Under the pieces are notes generated by a model. The model did no database searches. It was not told the DNA's origin and saw nothing but the letters and a program-made list of their open reading frames with translations. A DNA stretch of 23,394 nt from a virus. The DNA lies in IMG/VR virus record IMGVR_UViG_3300018421_000219, positions 1 through 23,394 of that record; one strand, written 5' to 3'. Below, piece after piece: positions 16,399-23,123 of the stretch. Every line of letters starts with the position of its first letter. Positions within the stretch are counted from its first letter, which is position 1. The position numbers were made by a program, and so were the translations under genes.

Positions 16399-17014
16399 AA
16401 TTCCACCCCTCAGAATCACCTAGCGATACCGCATCTTCCAATGATAATCTATGGTAATCTTCTTTATAAACCTTTAGCCAATTGGGGGAGTCCAATTCTT
16501 CAGGAGATAAACTCGAATCTCTTATGATTAACTTATTATTAGGACCACTACACAAAGAGCCTGTGCGCTCATCAAAGAAAAATGTCTTGGTCTTATGTTC
16601 ATTCCATTTTGTAGCTAAACCATAATCAACCATTGGTTCAGGAAGTGGGTCACATGTGAATAAATACGTTCCCTTCATCATCTCCCCCTTTCTATTCTTC
16701 ATCTCAATAGTGCAATACCTAAGACCTTCAATTTGAATTATTTGCCAATTATCCGATATAGAATCCCACCACCCTACGTCATGCATGGTAACCATATGTG
16801 TAGGGTCGGGCTTTAAAAAAATAGCACATTGGTCTACCTTGTCGTATAAGGCCCCAATAGAGGGAAGGTAAACAACAAATAGTGGGGCACGACCACGAAT
16901 AAATCTAATAGCCTTAATTACACCAAAGATAGTTTTATCCCTTGTGTATTTTGGCTCACCTGATAGAAACGAGGTTTTTACATAACACTCGATATAGGGG
17001 GTAGAAACTAACAT
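16385..17014 (-). CDS. Unknown protein in the tagged island, 209 aa (no tag)
   Basis: ATG at 17014 follows TTAGGTGAATTTCT; the end overlaps the next start by 14 bases. It lacks the W-x-x-[IL]-[IL]-K tag of its neighbours. The N-terminal half is compact and beta-rich (TPYIECYVKTSFLSGEPKY, then TIFGVIKAIRFIRGRAPLFV, then PSIGALYDKVDQCAIFLKP). The middle has WWDSISDNWQIIQIEGLRYC, MMKGTYLFTCDPLP and FFFDERTGSLCSGPNNKLII; the C-terminus is acidic (LEDAVSLGDSEGWNYELD). I recall similar 'rGrp.lfe.ylp..GalyDkLp..af' sequences among uncultured marine virus proteins, without a known role. No catalytic motif, signal peptide or membrane segment is evident. Confidence 0.8.
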   Translation of the reverse strand: MLVSTPYIECYVKTSFLSGEPKYTRDKTIFGVIKAIRFIRGRAPLFVVYLPSIGALYDKVDQCAIFLKPDPTHMVTMHDVGWWDSISDNWQIIQIEGLRYCTIEMKNRKGEMMKGTYLFTCDPLPEPMVDYGLATKWNEHKTKTFFFDERTGSLCSGPNNKLIIRDSSLSPEELDSPNWLKVYKEDYHRLSLEDAVSLGDSEGWNYELD

Positions 17015-17024
17015 AGAAATTCAC

Positions 17025-17267
17025 CTAACCCCTCCTTTCAAACCAACCGTGAAGACCCTTCTCTTCCTCCCTATCGAATGTCCCCGCTTTACGCTTCTTA
17101 GGTTTCCCACCTCTTCTTTTGTAATCTTTACAAGCAGAACAGGTCGGCCTACACCTTCTCTTTCTTCCCTTAGATGCATCTTTACGACCACAGGGACGAC
17201 GTTTTTTTCCTTTACCACAAGAAGAACAATCTACCCAATCCTTTAGTAGAATGTCCTCCCAACTCAT
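17025..17267 (-). CDS. Tagged basic Cys-rich zinc-ribbon-like protein, 80 aa
   Basis: The ATG overlaps the previous stop by four bases (ATGA) and is preceded by AGAGGGGGCTACTGC. It starts MSWEDILLKDW, the clearest form of the island's tag. It continues with CSSCGKGKKRRPCGRK and CRPTCSACKDYKRRGGK: two C-x-x-C pairs plus single Cys residues in a very Lys/Arg-rich context. The element PTCSACKDY mirrors PRCMACRDW at the end of the 107-aa tagged protein, pointing to a shared zinc-binding tail piece. High charge and zinc-knuckle spacing suggest nucleic-acid binding (inference). A competing frame on the same strand (17218-17021) is a shadow without tag or ribosome-binding site. Confidence 0.8.
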   Translation of the reverse strand: MSWEDILLKDWVDCSSCGKGKKRRPCGRKDASKGRKRRCRPTCSACKDYKRRGGKPKKRKAGTFDREEEKGLHGWFERRG

Positions 17268-17476
17268 GCAGTAGCCCCCTCTTCACGGAGGAACTGAACC
17301 ATATAATCTAAAAAGTTAATAGCCTTATCAATACGACCGGCTACTATTTCTTCCCTTAGGGCTAAAAGGTGGTGAAGTTGTTGATTCATAAACTCTACCA
17401 TTTCTGTTTCATCTTCATCAAAGTCAGGATTACCTAAACCTTCAGGTCTGTTTTTAATAATATCTTCCCAAGTCAT
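17264..17476 (-). CDS. Tagged short acidic helical protein, 70 aa
   Basis: ATG at 17476 is chosen because TTGGGGGAAGAAGAA precedes it and it overlaps the previous stop by four bases (ATGA). The protein opens with the tag MTWEDIIKNRPEGLG, then an acidic linker (NPDFDEDETEM) and a long amphipathic helical region (VEFMNQQLHHLLALREEIV, then AGRIDKAINFLDYMVQFLRE). No Cys or known catalytic motif is present. It sits between the 54-aa and 80-aa tagged proteins in a chain of four-base overlaps, so all three are probably translated together. The helical part could dimerise. Function unknown. Confidence 0.78.
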   Translation of the reverse strand: MTWEDIIKNRPEGLGNPDFDEDETEMVEFMNQQLHHLLALREEIVAGRIDKAINFLDYMVQFLREEGATA

Positions 17477-17637
17477 TTCTTCTTCCCCCAATTCTTAGCA
17501 CCTACCTTTCTACATTGAACTAATGCACCTGAAGCATAAGCGGAGGGCCACTTTTTATACCTACTCTTAACTTTGTAATAGCAGGCATCACGCTTTACTT
17601 TTTTCTTAGCCTTAAGCGTTTCCCACCATTCTTCCAT
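17473..17637 (-). CDS. Tagged 54-aa SAYAS-type protein
   Basis: Found by reading the gap between the connector and the 70-aa gene. ATG at 17637 follows ACTGAGGTGTTAAT, a good ribosome-binding site, and the stop overlaps the next ATG by four bases (ATGA). The N-terminus MEEWWETLKAKKK is a variant of the island's tag. The rest carries a compact motif, ACYYKVKSRYKKWPSAYASG followed by ALVQCRKVGAKNWGKKK, with two Cys 24 residues apart. I recall this Y-K-V-K-x-R-Y...PSAYASGALVxCRKVGAxNWG element as common in short proteins of tailed phages and giant viruses with no known role. It is strongly basic. Here it shows the tag fused to a widespread viral peptide family. Confidence 0.85.
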   Translation of the reverse strand: MEEWWETLKAKKKVKRDACYYKVKSRYKKWPSAYASGALVQCRKVGAKNWGKKK

Positions 17638-17646
17638 ATTAACACC

Positions 17647-18732
17647 TCAGTTTCCATCTAGATAATACATCACTCGTCTATTCATCTTTATAATCTTATC
17701 TACATCAGCCTTGTATGAATCGTATTTACTCTTAAGGTCAATACCCGAAGTGCTTCCACCGGAGTCTAACAAGGTGTAGGAATCATCAGAAGCAATCATT
17801 TCACAACATACTAATTTAGTAGCCGCATCTTCAATAGTAGCAGGAACACGTCCATTTCCATAAGTATAGGTTACCTTTAATGCGTGTTTTTTATGAACAG
17901 GGAATTCACTTACAAAGAAAATATCAGCACTATCGCGGATATCCCACCAATTTTGGTTTCTATCATACTCTTCCTTATCTGTAAAATCACCTACTGTAAG
18001 ACCAGTTCCCGTCTTTGTAATTGTGCATGAGGAACCATCACTGCCCGGAAGTAGAGAAACAATAGTAACTGTATCATCAGTTTCCAAGGCGGCGTAAAAA
18101 AAGTTTGAAATGGCGTAGGTATCGGTGCTATCATTCAAACCCTTACTTGTAGTGGCTCCCGTAAAGGACGCTGTAATAGCGGGAGCCTGCTCATTGATAA
18201 GATAGCACAATTCCTGTGCAGTTGTGCGAGTGCCAAATGCGTTGTTAAATCCTGTAGATGTGCTATCAGAAACGGCGGTTAGAGTCCAAGAAAGACTTCC
18301 CGCAGTTAATGTAATGTCTGTAACATTTGAAAAATCTGAAATTGTAACTGTTGCTACCGCTGAGGCTAAATCTCTATAAGAACCACCTTCCCAAGATTGA
18401 ATGCGGATAATTTTCCGGATATGCTCATTTTCTAAGCGAATCTTTCCGGCATAGTCCGCATATGTGTATAAATACTTATCAAAAAGGTCAAAGTCATGGT
18501 ATTCATCTTCCACTAAATTTTCTCTCCAAGAATCATTTGTAGCGTGGTCTATGTAATCTTCACACCTGCGGATAAGGTCGCCAACCTCAGCAACGGTTGG
18601 GGAAGTAGTGGTTGTAAAATCTGAGATACCCAATAGAGCGGCGACTTTAACTGCGGTTGTATATGAACCCACACCATTAGAATAATTTACAGCATTTAGG
18701 GTGCTATCCGATGGTGAAACGATTCTAACCAT
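17647..18732 (-). CDS. Head-tail connector (adaptor) with inserted beta module, 361 aa
   Basis: ATG at 18732 shares one base with the previous stop (TGATG) and follows GGAGGAAGAG; GTG at 18735 would add one residue. The N-terminal part (KVAALLGISDF, VAEVGDLIRRCEDYIDHATN) and C-terminal part (IEDAATKLVCCEMIAS, LKSKYDSYKADVDKIIKMNR) are helices of the gp6/gp15-type adaptor pattern, in which the protein attaches below the portal. Between them come LENEHIRKIIRIQSWEGG and VHKKHALKVTYTYGNGRVP, the usual strand pair before the closing helices. An inserted beta module occupies ~residues 125-247 (DITLTAGSLSWTLTAV, RTTAQELCYLINEQ, TVTIVSLLPGSDGS), resembling the one in the tube protein. The role is inferred from fold pattern and position before the neck genes. 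Confidence 0.7.
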   Translation of the reverse strand: MVRIVSPSDSTLNAVNYSNGVGSYTTAVKVAALLGISDFTTTTSPTVAEVGDLIRRCEDYIDHATNDSWRENLVEDEYHDFDLFDKYLYTYADYAGKIRLENEHIRKIIRIQSWEGGSYRDLASAVATVTISDFSNVTDITLTAGSLSWTLTAVSDSTSTGFNNAFGTRTTAQELCYLINEQAPAITASFTGATTSKGLNDSTDTYAISNFFYAALETDDTVTIVSLLPGSDGSSCTITKTGTGLTVGDFTDKEEYDRNQNWWDIRDSADIFFVSEFPVHKKHALKVTYTYGNGRVPATIEDAATKLVCCEMIASDDSYTLLDSGGSTSGIDLKSKYDSYKADVDKIIKMNRRVMYYLDGN

Positions 18733-20582
18733 CACTCTTCCTCCTCTGTATCAAAATCTCTTAAGTATAGTTTATTAAGAACCAATAGTCTTGCTCTAAT
18801 TTTGTTAATTTGTTTAACAGCACTTGCTCTAACCGCTTGGCCTAAAATGGTTTTTCTCTTATCTGAAAACACCTTCTGTGAAGGAATAATCTGTTTAGAC
18901 TTTTCTCCACCTACTAATTTAGCACCTGTTCCCAATTCGGGGCGATATTCGTGACTCGCTACAAATTTAATAGTGATAGATTCAGGATGTATTTTTAATC
19001 TAAAGAACCCACCAAATTGAGGGGAGATAGGACTTTTACTAATAGCATTATAGATAACCTGTAAATATCTATCTTCACCCATACCTGTTCTAACATAAGG
19101 TTGTTCTCTTAATTCCTTTCTTAATTTTTTTAGTAAATCTGTAACGGCTTTCATATTAGCGGGGTTATCAGATTTTCTAGCTAATTCTAACGCTTTAATA
19201 TAGAATGCTCTTTCTTTCTCATCTTGGTAAATATCCAACAGTTCAGGCTTTTCCATTTCGTCCGAATCAATTTCAATACCCTCATAATCAAAAAGAGATG
19301 AAACTTGTTTCATGAAATTTCTAAAAGACTGATAGGGTTTCCTTTGATTCGGACCCGCAACCGCCCCTTTCTTATTGGCTTTACCACTTGATAAACCACC
19401 GCCAAGCATTGTTTTTCTTTCTAAATCAAAGTCAGCTAAAGCCTGCATAATTTTTATCCTTTCTGCTTTATTAGGTTCAACAATACTTCTTCTTGCGGTT
19501 GTAATATCAGTAAAGTTTGTAATACGTTTTTGAGAAGATTCAGTAAAAATCTTATTTAAATTTTCCAAATAACTCTTAATATCAATAACTTCCTCGGAAC
19601 CAAGAACAGTGCTAATTTTAATATTTAGCTCATCAATGATAAATTCATCACTAAGCATTTTTTTAATATTTCTTTCTACCAATTTAAACTTGTCCTGCAA
19701 CTTCGCTTTACGGTGATTAATCTTAGTAATAATATCTGTTACTATATCAATTTCGTCTTCAAAGGCCAAGGGTGGAACATTTCTATCCACATCAACAGTA
19801 ACAGTAAAACTACCCTGTTCGCCAGTTTTTGGGATTACATATTTAGTAGCACCGGGGTAATAATTTCTACCTAAATCCCATTCATACTTCGTATTACTCT
19901 TTTTTAAAGATTCAATAGTAATGTTCTCTTCGAACCAATCCCTAAAGGTAAATTGGTTAACAATACCTCTAGTTTCTGAAGGAATTTCGATAGTTTCATC
20001 TAAATCTACCCCCTCGGTAACCTTAGTTCTTGAAACCTTACTATATCTTTCAGCATACAATGGGTTATCAGGGTCTACCTTAGAATAAAGCCCACGGTCT
20101 TTCATTTGTAAAACTTCAGCAAAAGTAACATCTGAAATTAAAACATCTCCCGCATCTTGGGCTTCCTGCGCCCTTAGTTCTCGAATATATTCGATGGCTT
20201 GTTGCCTTACGGTAGCATCTTCTTCATCATCAAGATACCCAAGTCGTTCTTCTGTGGGGGCATTTTGTTGAGCTAAATCTCTATATTCATTCACAAGTTC
20301 AGCAATTTCTTCCTCGTCGTTAGCAATATAGTCTAGGTAAGGAATTACATCTTGGACAGGTTTTTGTAATAAAGATTGAAAAGCAGAAATATTAATTTCA
20401 TCAAAATTTTCTACATCGTGTGTATCATCCAAAAGCCAATCAATAAACTGAGTAGAAAAGGCATCACGCCTTCTTCTATCGGACTTAAGATATTTAACAA
20501 AAAGATTAAACGCGGTCTTTTCATCGTAAGGCCTTTGAGGGTTCAAAACATCTTCTGACCCTGCCAAGGGATTAGTAGGCAT
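18732..20582 (-). CDS. Large charged unknown virion-module protein, 616 aa
   Basis: ATG at 20582 follows TTGAGGTGTCTTGA. The protein is highly charged and mostly helical, with long acidic stretches (DEEEIAELVNEYRDLAQQ, YLDDEEDATVRQQAIEYI), a beta part near residues 230-270 (YPGATKYVIPKTGEQGSFTV) and coiled-coil-like segments (KINHRKAKLQDKFKLVERNI). The C-terminal third has GGFFRLKIHPESITIKFVAS and a basic end (RASAVKQINKIRARLLVLNK). I recognise no family. Between small head proteins and the connector it is likely a virion or assembly protein, perhaps an internal head protein or minor structural component. No protease, nuclease or membrane motif was recognised. Confidence 0.75.
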   Translation of the reverse strand: MPTNPLAGSEDVLNPQRPYDEKTAFNLFVKYLKSDRRRRDAFSTQFIDWLLDDTHDVENFDEINISAFQSLLQKPVQDVIPYLDYIANDEEEIAELVNEYRDLAQQNAPTEERLGYLDDEEDATVRQQAIEYIRELRAQEAQDAGDVLISDVTFAEVLQMKDRGLYSKVDPDNPLYAERYSKVSRTKVTEGVDLDETIEIPSETRGIVNQFTFRDWFEENITIESLKKSNTKYEWDLGRNYYPGATKYVIPKTGEQGSFTVTVDVDRNVPPLAFEDEIDIVTDIITKINHRKAKLQDKFKLVERNIKKMLSDEFIIDELNIKISTVLGSEEVIDIKSYLENLNKIFTESSQKRITNFTDITTARRSIVEPNKAERIKIMQALADFDLERKTMLGGGLSSGKANKKGAVAGPNQRKPYQSFRNFMKQVSSLFDYEGIEIDSDEMEKPELLDIYQDEKERAFYIKALELARKSDNPANMKAVTDLLKKLRKELREQPYVRTGMGEDRYLQVIYNAISKSPISPQFGGFFRLKIHPESITIKFVASHEYRPELGTGAKLVGGEKSKQIIPSQKVFSDKRKTILGQAVRASAVKQINKIRARLLVLNKLYLRDFDTEEEE

Positions 20583-20592
20583 TCAAGACACC

Positions 20593-20889
20593 TCAACAGT
20601 AGATAACGTAAACTTCTAAATCCGTCCAATCACTCGCAGTAACAACGATTCCATTTACACAAACAACGCTGAAGCCACGAAAGTCATTTCCTGCCGGTGG
20701 CGGTGTTCCCGTTGTGTGAAACTTACCAATCTGATTAGAAGGTGTGCTAGTGGTAGTATCATCAAATACTGAAATGTATGTATTAGGTGTTCCCGTAGCA
20801 TCCATATGCCAAATGAAACCCTCGAATGTTCCACCCTTATCTGTAATCACCGTATCTGCTGTAATCTTTTTAATTCTATTATTAGCCAT
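20593..20889 (-). CDS. Small beta-rich head protein, 98 aa
   Basis: ATG at 20889 follows ACAGGAGGCTGATAAGC. The sequence is a compact beta fold: IKKITADTVITDKGGTFEGF, then IWHMDATGTPNTYISVFDDT, then GNDFRGFSVVCVNGIVVTAS, then DLEVYVIYC. A 'f.Gf.w..datgt..t.i.vfD' strand with 'f.gf.vvcvnGivv.a' reads like small capsid-decoration or stabilising proteins, in which one short beta domain sits on the shell. It lies between the HeH-type protein and the large unknown, right downstream of a TATA-like element. The decoration role is inference. Confidence 0.75.
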   Translation of the reverse strand: MANNRIKKITADTVITDKGGTFEGFIWHMDATGTPNTYISVFDDTTTSTPSNQIGKFHTTGTPPPAGNDFRGFSVVCVNGIVVTASDWTDLEVYVIYC

Positions 20890-20928
20890 GCTTATCAGCC
20901 TCCTGTAATATAGGTAAGTAAGAGTAGG

Positions 20929-20936
20929 TATTTAAA
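20929..20936 (-). promoter_or_regulatory. Archaeal-type TATA box candidate
   Basis: TTTAAATA on the minus strand exactly matches the archaeal TATA consensus (TTTAWATA). It lies in the largest true intergenic gap of the head module, just after the stop of the 107-aa gene. The preceding bases (GAAGAGTAAG) are purine-rich, as in a BRE. The distance to the next ATG is 39 bases, so transcription would begin ~15 bases before it, leaving room for the AGGAGG site. It could be chance in AT-rich DNA. Confidence 0.4.
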
Positions 20937-20937
20937 C

Positions 20938-21261
20938 TTACTCTTCTTCGCCAAGTGCTAGAGCCAAAAGTGTAGCCTTATTATCTGAGAATTTATAGGA
21001 AATACCTAATTCACGAAGATGGGACTGCAATTCACTCTTAGTCATAGACTCCAAATCGAGGGAAGGCTCCGAAGGGGAGTCCTCCACTACGGCAGTTTCT
21101 TCAACCACCGGAGCAGATTCTTCCCCTTCGGAAACCAACACAAATTTGTTGCGAAGGTATAAACTAACTTGGTCTTCCGGAACATCAACAATGTAGTTTC
21201 CTCCAATATCTTTACCGAGGACTGTTCTCGTTCCACCCGATTTGTTAATCATTCGCACCAT
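20938..21261 (-). CDS. Head protein with C-terminal HeH/LEM-type motif, 107 aa
   Basis: ATG at 21261 follows TTGAGGTGATTTAGG. The N-terminus is a small beta piece (INKSGGTRTVLGKDIGGNYI, then VDVPEDQVSLYLRNKFVLVS). A flexible acidic, Pro/Glu-rich linker follows (EGEESAPVVEETAVVEDSPS). The last ~30 residues, LESMTKSELQSHLRELGISY then FSDNKATLLALAL, match the helix-extended-helix (HeH/LEM, SAP-like) pattern. Such small domains end several phage head and neck proteins and are thought to mediate protein or DNA contact. A beta head, a linker and a helical hairpin suit a small capsid-associated or connector protein. Position right after the 195-aa head protein agrees; the exact role is unknown. Confidence 0.75.
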   Translation of the reverse strand: MVRMINKSGGTRTVLGKDIGGNYIVDVPEDQVSLYLRNKFVLVSEGEESAPVVEETAVVEDSPSEPSLDLESMTKSELQSHLRELGISYKFSDNKATLLALALGEEE

Positions 21262-21272
21262 CCTAAATCACC

Positions 21273-21860
21273 TCAAATTAGTCCAAATACTCTCAAACGC
21301 ACACAATCACCGTTAGTAGCACCGGATGATAATTCAGTTCCTGTGCTACCAACACGGATTTCTAATTCTACACATTTAGAATTAAGATATGCACCCGCGT
21401 CACTAGTCTTAACTGTATATACGTTTGTTCCGTCTTCTTGCCCTGAGACAAAAACTGCACTAATGCTCTTAAGCCCAAAGTCGCTAGCCAAAAGGTATTC
21501 CTCAGCCGGAGTTAGGGTAATAGCGTCGGCAGACGCGTCGGTGGTAACTGCACTAAAAGTAATAACAGAACCAATTTCACCCGAACCACTCAAAGCATCA
21601 ACCGTAACAGTAGCGTTATTGCCCACTTCAGACGCATCAGTAATAGCGTAGGTTTGCCCAACAGCCAAACGAGCAAAATCAGTGGTATCAGCAGTAGTTA
21701 ATGTAAAGGTATTCGCTGAGGCTAGGAAATCTCCTGTAAGGGTTAAGGCCGCTCGATATTCGGTGCAGTTTACAGCCGCATCTACATAATAGTCGTGACC
21801 CATAACCTTTGGACCGGAAAAACCCAAATGGTCTGCTAATTGTGTAATAGTCGAAGTCAA
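21273..21860 (-). CDS. Beta-rich head protein with inserted module, 195 aa
   Basis: The start is TTG at 21860, supported by GAGTGAGGTGTTTTAG directly upstream and by lack of a better start. The protein follows the capsid gene by ten bases. The outer parts (VMGHDYYVDAAVNCTEYRAA and FGLKSISAVFVSGQEDGTN, then CVELEIRVGSTGTELSSG, then GDCVRLRVFGLI) look like one beta-sandwich. The stretch at residues ~42-117 (TGDFLASANTFTLTTADTTD, then FARLAVGQTYAITDASEVGN, then SVITFSAVTTDASADAITLT) reads as an inserted small beta module like those in tube, lectin and hub proteins. The position suggests a capsid-stabilising or decoration protein; no family is named with confidence. Confidence 0.7.
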   Translation of the reverse strand: MTSTITQLADHLGFSGPKVMGHDYYVDAAVNCTEYRAALTLTGDFLASANTFTLTTADTTDFARLAVGQTYAITDASEVGNNATVTVDALSGSGEIGSVITFSAVTTDASADAITLTPAEEYLLASDFGLKSISAVFVSGQEDGTNVYTVKTSDAGAYLNSKCVELEIRVGSTGTELSSGATNGDCVRLRVFGLI

Positions 21861-21870
21861 CTAAAACACC

Positions 21871-23118
21871 TCACTCCAAGTCAATAATCTTGCCCTGTCC
21901 ACGGAAATAGGTGCACATTGTTTCTGCAACAGTTCGATAAAGACCCTTGTGACCGAGTTTGCCATGACCGAATACATCGGCGTTAATACCACCCTCGAAA
22001 TACTCAGTGGGCTTTAGTGTGCAAAGGAACAAGTGGTCGGTGTCTAGAATTAACATATCGCTTAGACCTGCACCACCATTCGGCATATCCTTTACGGGGA
22101 TAATCGGAATGTCGTGGTATGTAGCAACACGGAAACCTACTTCACGGCCTGCAACGCCCTTAATACCCGAATGGGTTGGGACGATTTCACTGCGACCCAT
22201 GAAACGCTCTTGGGCTTGTAGTAACTCACCAAGAGTTTGAATGGTGTCGTAGCCGGTTAGAATAACCTTGGGGTCACCACCGCGAGCCATCAATTGACGG
22301 AGAGCGGTGTTTAGTAGGTTAACAGTTAGAGCACGGTCTGTGCCGTTGTTTAGGTCAACGTAAGATTCTAGGTGGTCGGCACTGGATGAAGCGCGGGTAG
22401 CACCGAAGAGGTCTAAACCATTTGCAACACTGCTAGCATTCAATTCAGCGTAGTTAGAAACAATTTGGTAAAGCGAAGTTAGATTTCTTTCGCGCTCGGC
22501 CTCAGTAAAACCGGAAGCCGCTAGACCTTCACCTGCGGTGCTTGTTAAGTCAAGAAGAACCATCTTGTTCATAACTTCAGCGTGAGTAATACCGACTTCT
22601 TCACGATAGTTTTGCATAATGTCGCCAATGCCGTCGTCAAGACCACCCATTAACTGAGCAATCTCAGAAACTTCGAAAGTGTGAGCGATGGTCTTAGGCG
22701 AAATGCTAAGAACATCGTAAACAGGTCGAATGTCTGTAAAGCTACTAAGGGCGGCGTTCTCAGCCGTTCCACCAAGAGTAGCGGAATCAGAAACAGTCAT
22801 TAAGTCTGTTCCACCACCAAGGGCGCGTTCCTTTAGGATTCTCCAACCGGAGGACTTCCAAGGCTTCTTAGGAAGCATGGAAAGTGCGTTAATCTCACGG
22901 TTAATCATGGACCAAACCTTCTGCCCGTATACAAGGTTGTATAGGGAAGTGGTTACGCCTAAGGCGTGTCCTGTTCCACTTACTAAGTCAATAGCACCAT
23001 CATGGTGACTACCACTAATGCCTGATAGTGCGCCTGTCGCCTTAAGAAGACGGTCACCACCAAAGGAACCATATGTCGCTCGTTCTAAATCTGCAATTGT
23101 CTTATAATATCCACTCAT
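21871..23118 (-). CDS. Major capsid protein, HK97-fold type, 415 aa
   Basis: ATG at 23118 follows ACAGGAGATGATTTAA. After a ~60-residue arm come SLYNLVYGQKVWSMINREIN and ALSMLPKKPWKSSGWRI, the usual entry of HK97-type capsid proteins, in which a helix leads into the first core strands. Then GGTAENAALSSFTDIRPVYD and DVLSISPKTIAHTFEVSEIA fit the E-loop and following P-domain strands, and EVGITHAEVMNKMVLLDLTS the long spine helix. The A-domain part includes LRQLMARGGDPKVILTGYDT and HDIPIIPVKDMPNGG...MLILDTDHLFLC, a typical 'd.piipv.dmp.....ilildt.hl' ending. The preceding coiled-coil gene and downstream head genes support it. The length of 415 residues is normal for the family. Whether the N-terminal arm is cleaved cannot be seen. 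Confidence 0.92.
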   Translation of the reverse strand: MSGYYKTIADLERATYGSFGGDRLLKATGALSGISGSHHDGAIDLVSGTGHALGVTTSLYNLVYGQKVWSMINREINALSMLPKKPWKSSGWRILKERALGGGTDLMTVSDSATLGGTAENAALSSFTDIRPVYDVLSISPKTIAHTFEVSEIAQLMGGLDDGIGDIMQNYREEVGITHAEVMNKMVLLDLTSTAGEGLAASGFTEAERERNLTSLYQIVSNYAELNASSVANGLDLFGATRASSSADHLESYVDLNNGTDRALTVNLLNTALRQLMARGGDPKVILTGYDTIQTLGELLQAQERFMGRSEIVPTHSGIKGVAGREVGFRVATYHDIPIIPVKDMPNGGAGLSDMLILDTDHLFLCTLKPTEYFEGGINADVFGHGKLGHKGLYRTVAETMCTYFRGQGKIIDLE

Positions 23119-23123
23119 TTAAA

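Noticed and set aside
17021-17218. Alternative minus-strand frame over the 80-aa tagged gene
   Set aside because: It lacks the tag, Cys pairs and ribosome-binding site of the accepted frame, which also joins its neighbour by a four-base overlap.
21169-21651. Plus-strand open frame of 160 codons
   Set aside because: It crosses two well-supported minus-strand head genes with good starts and is low-complexity in the manner of antisense reading.
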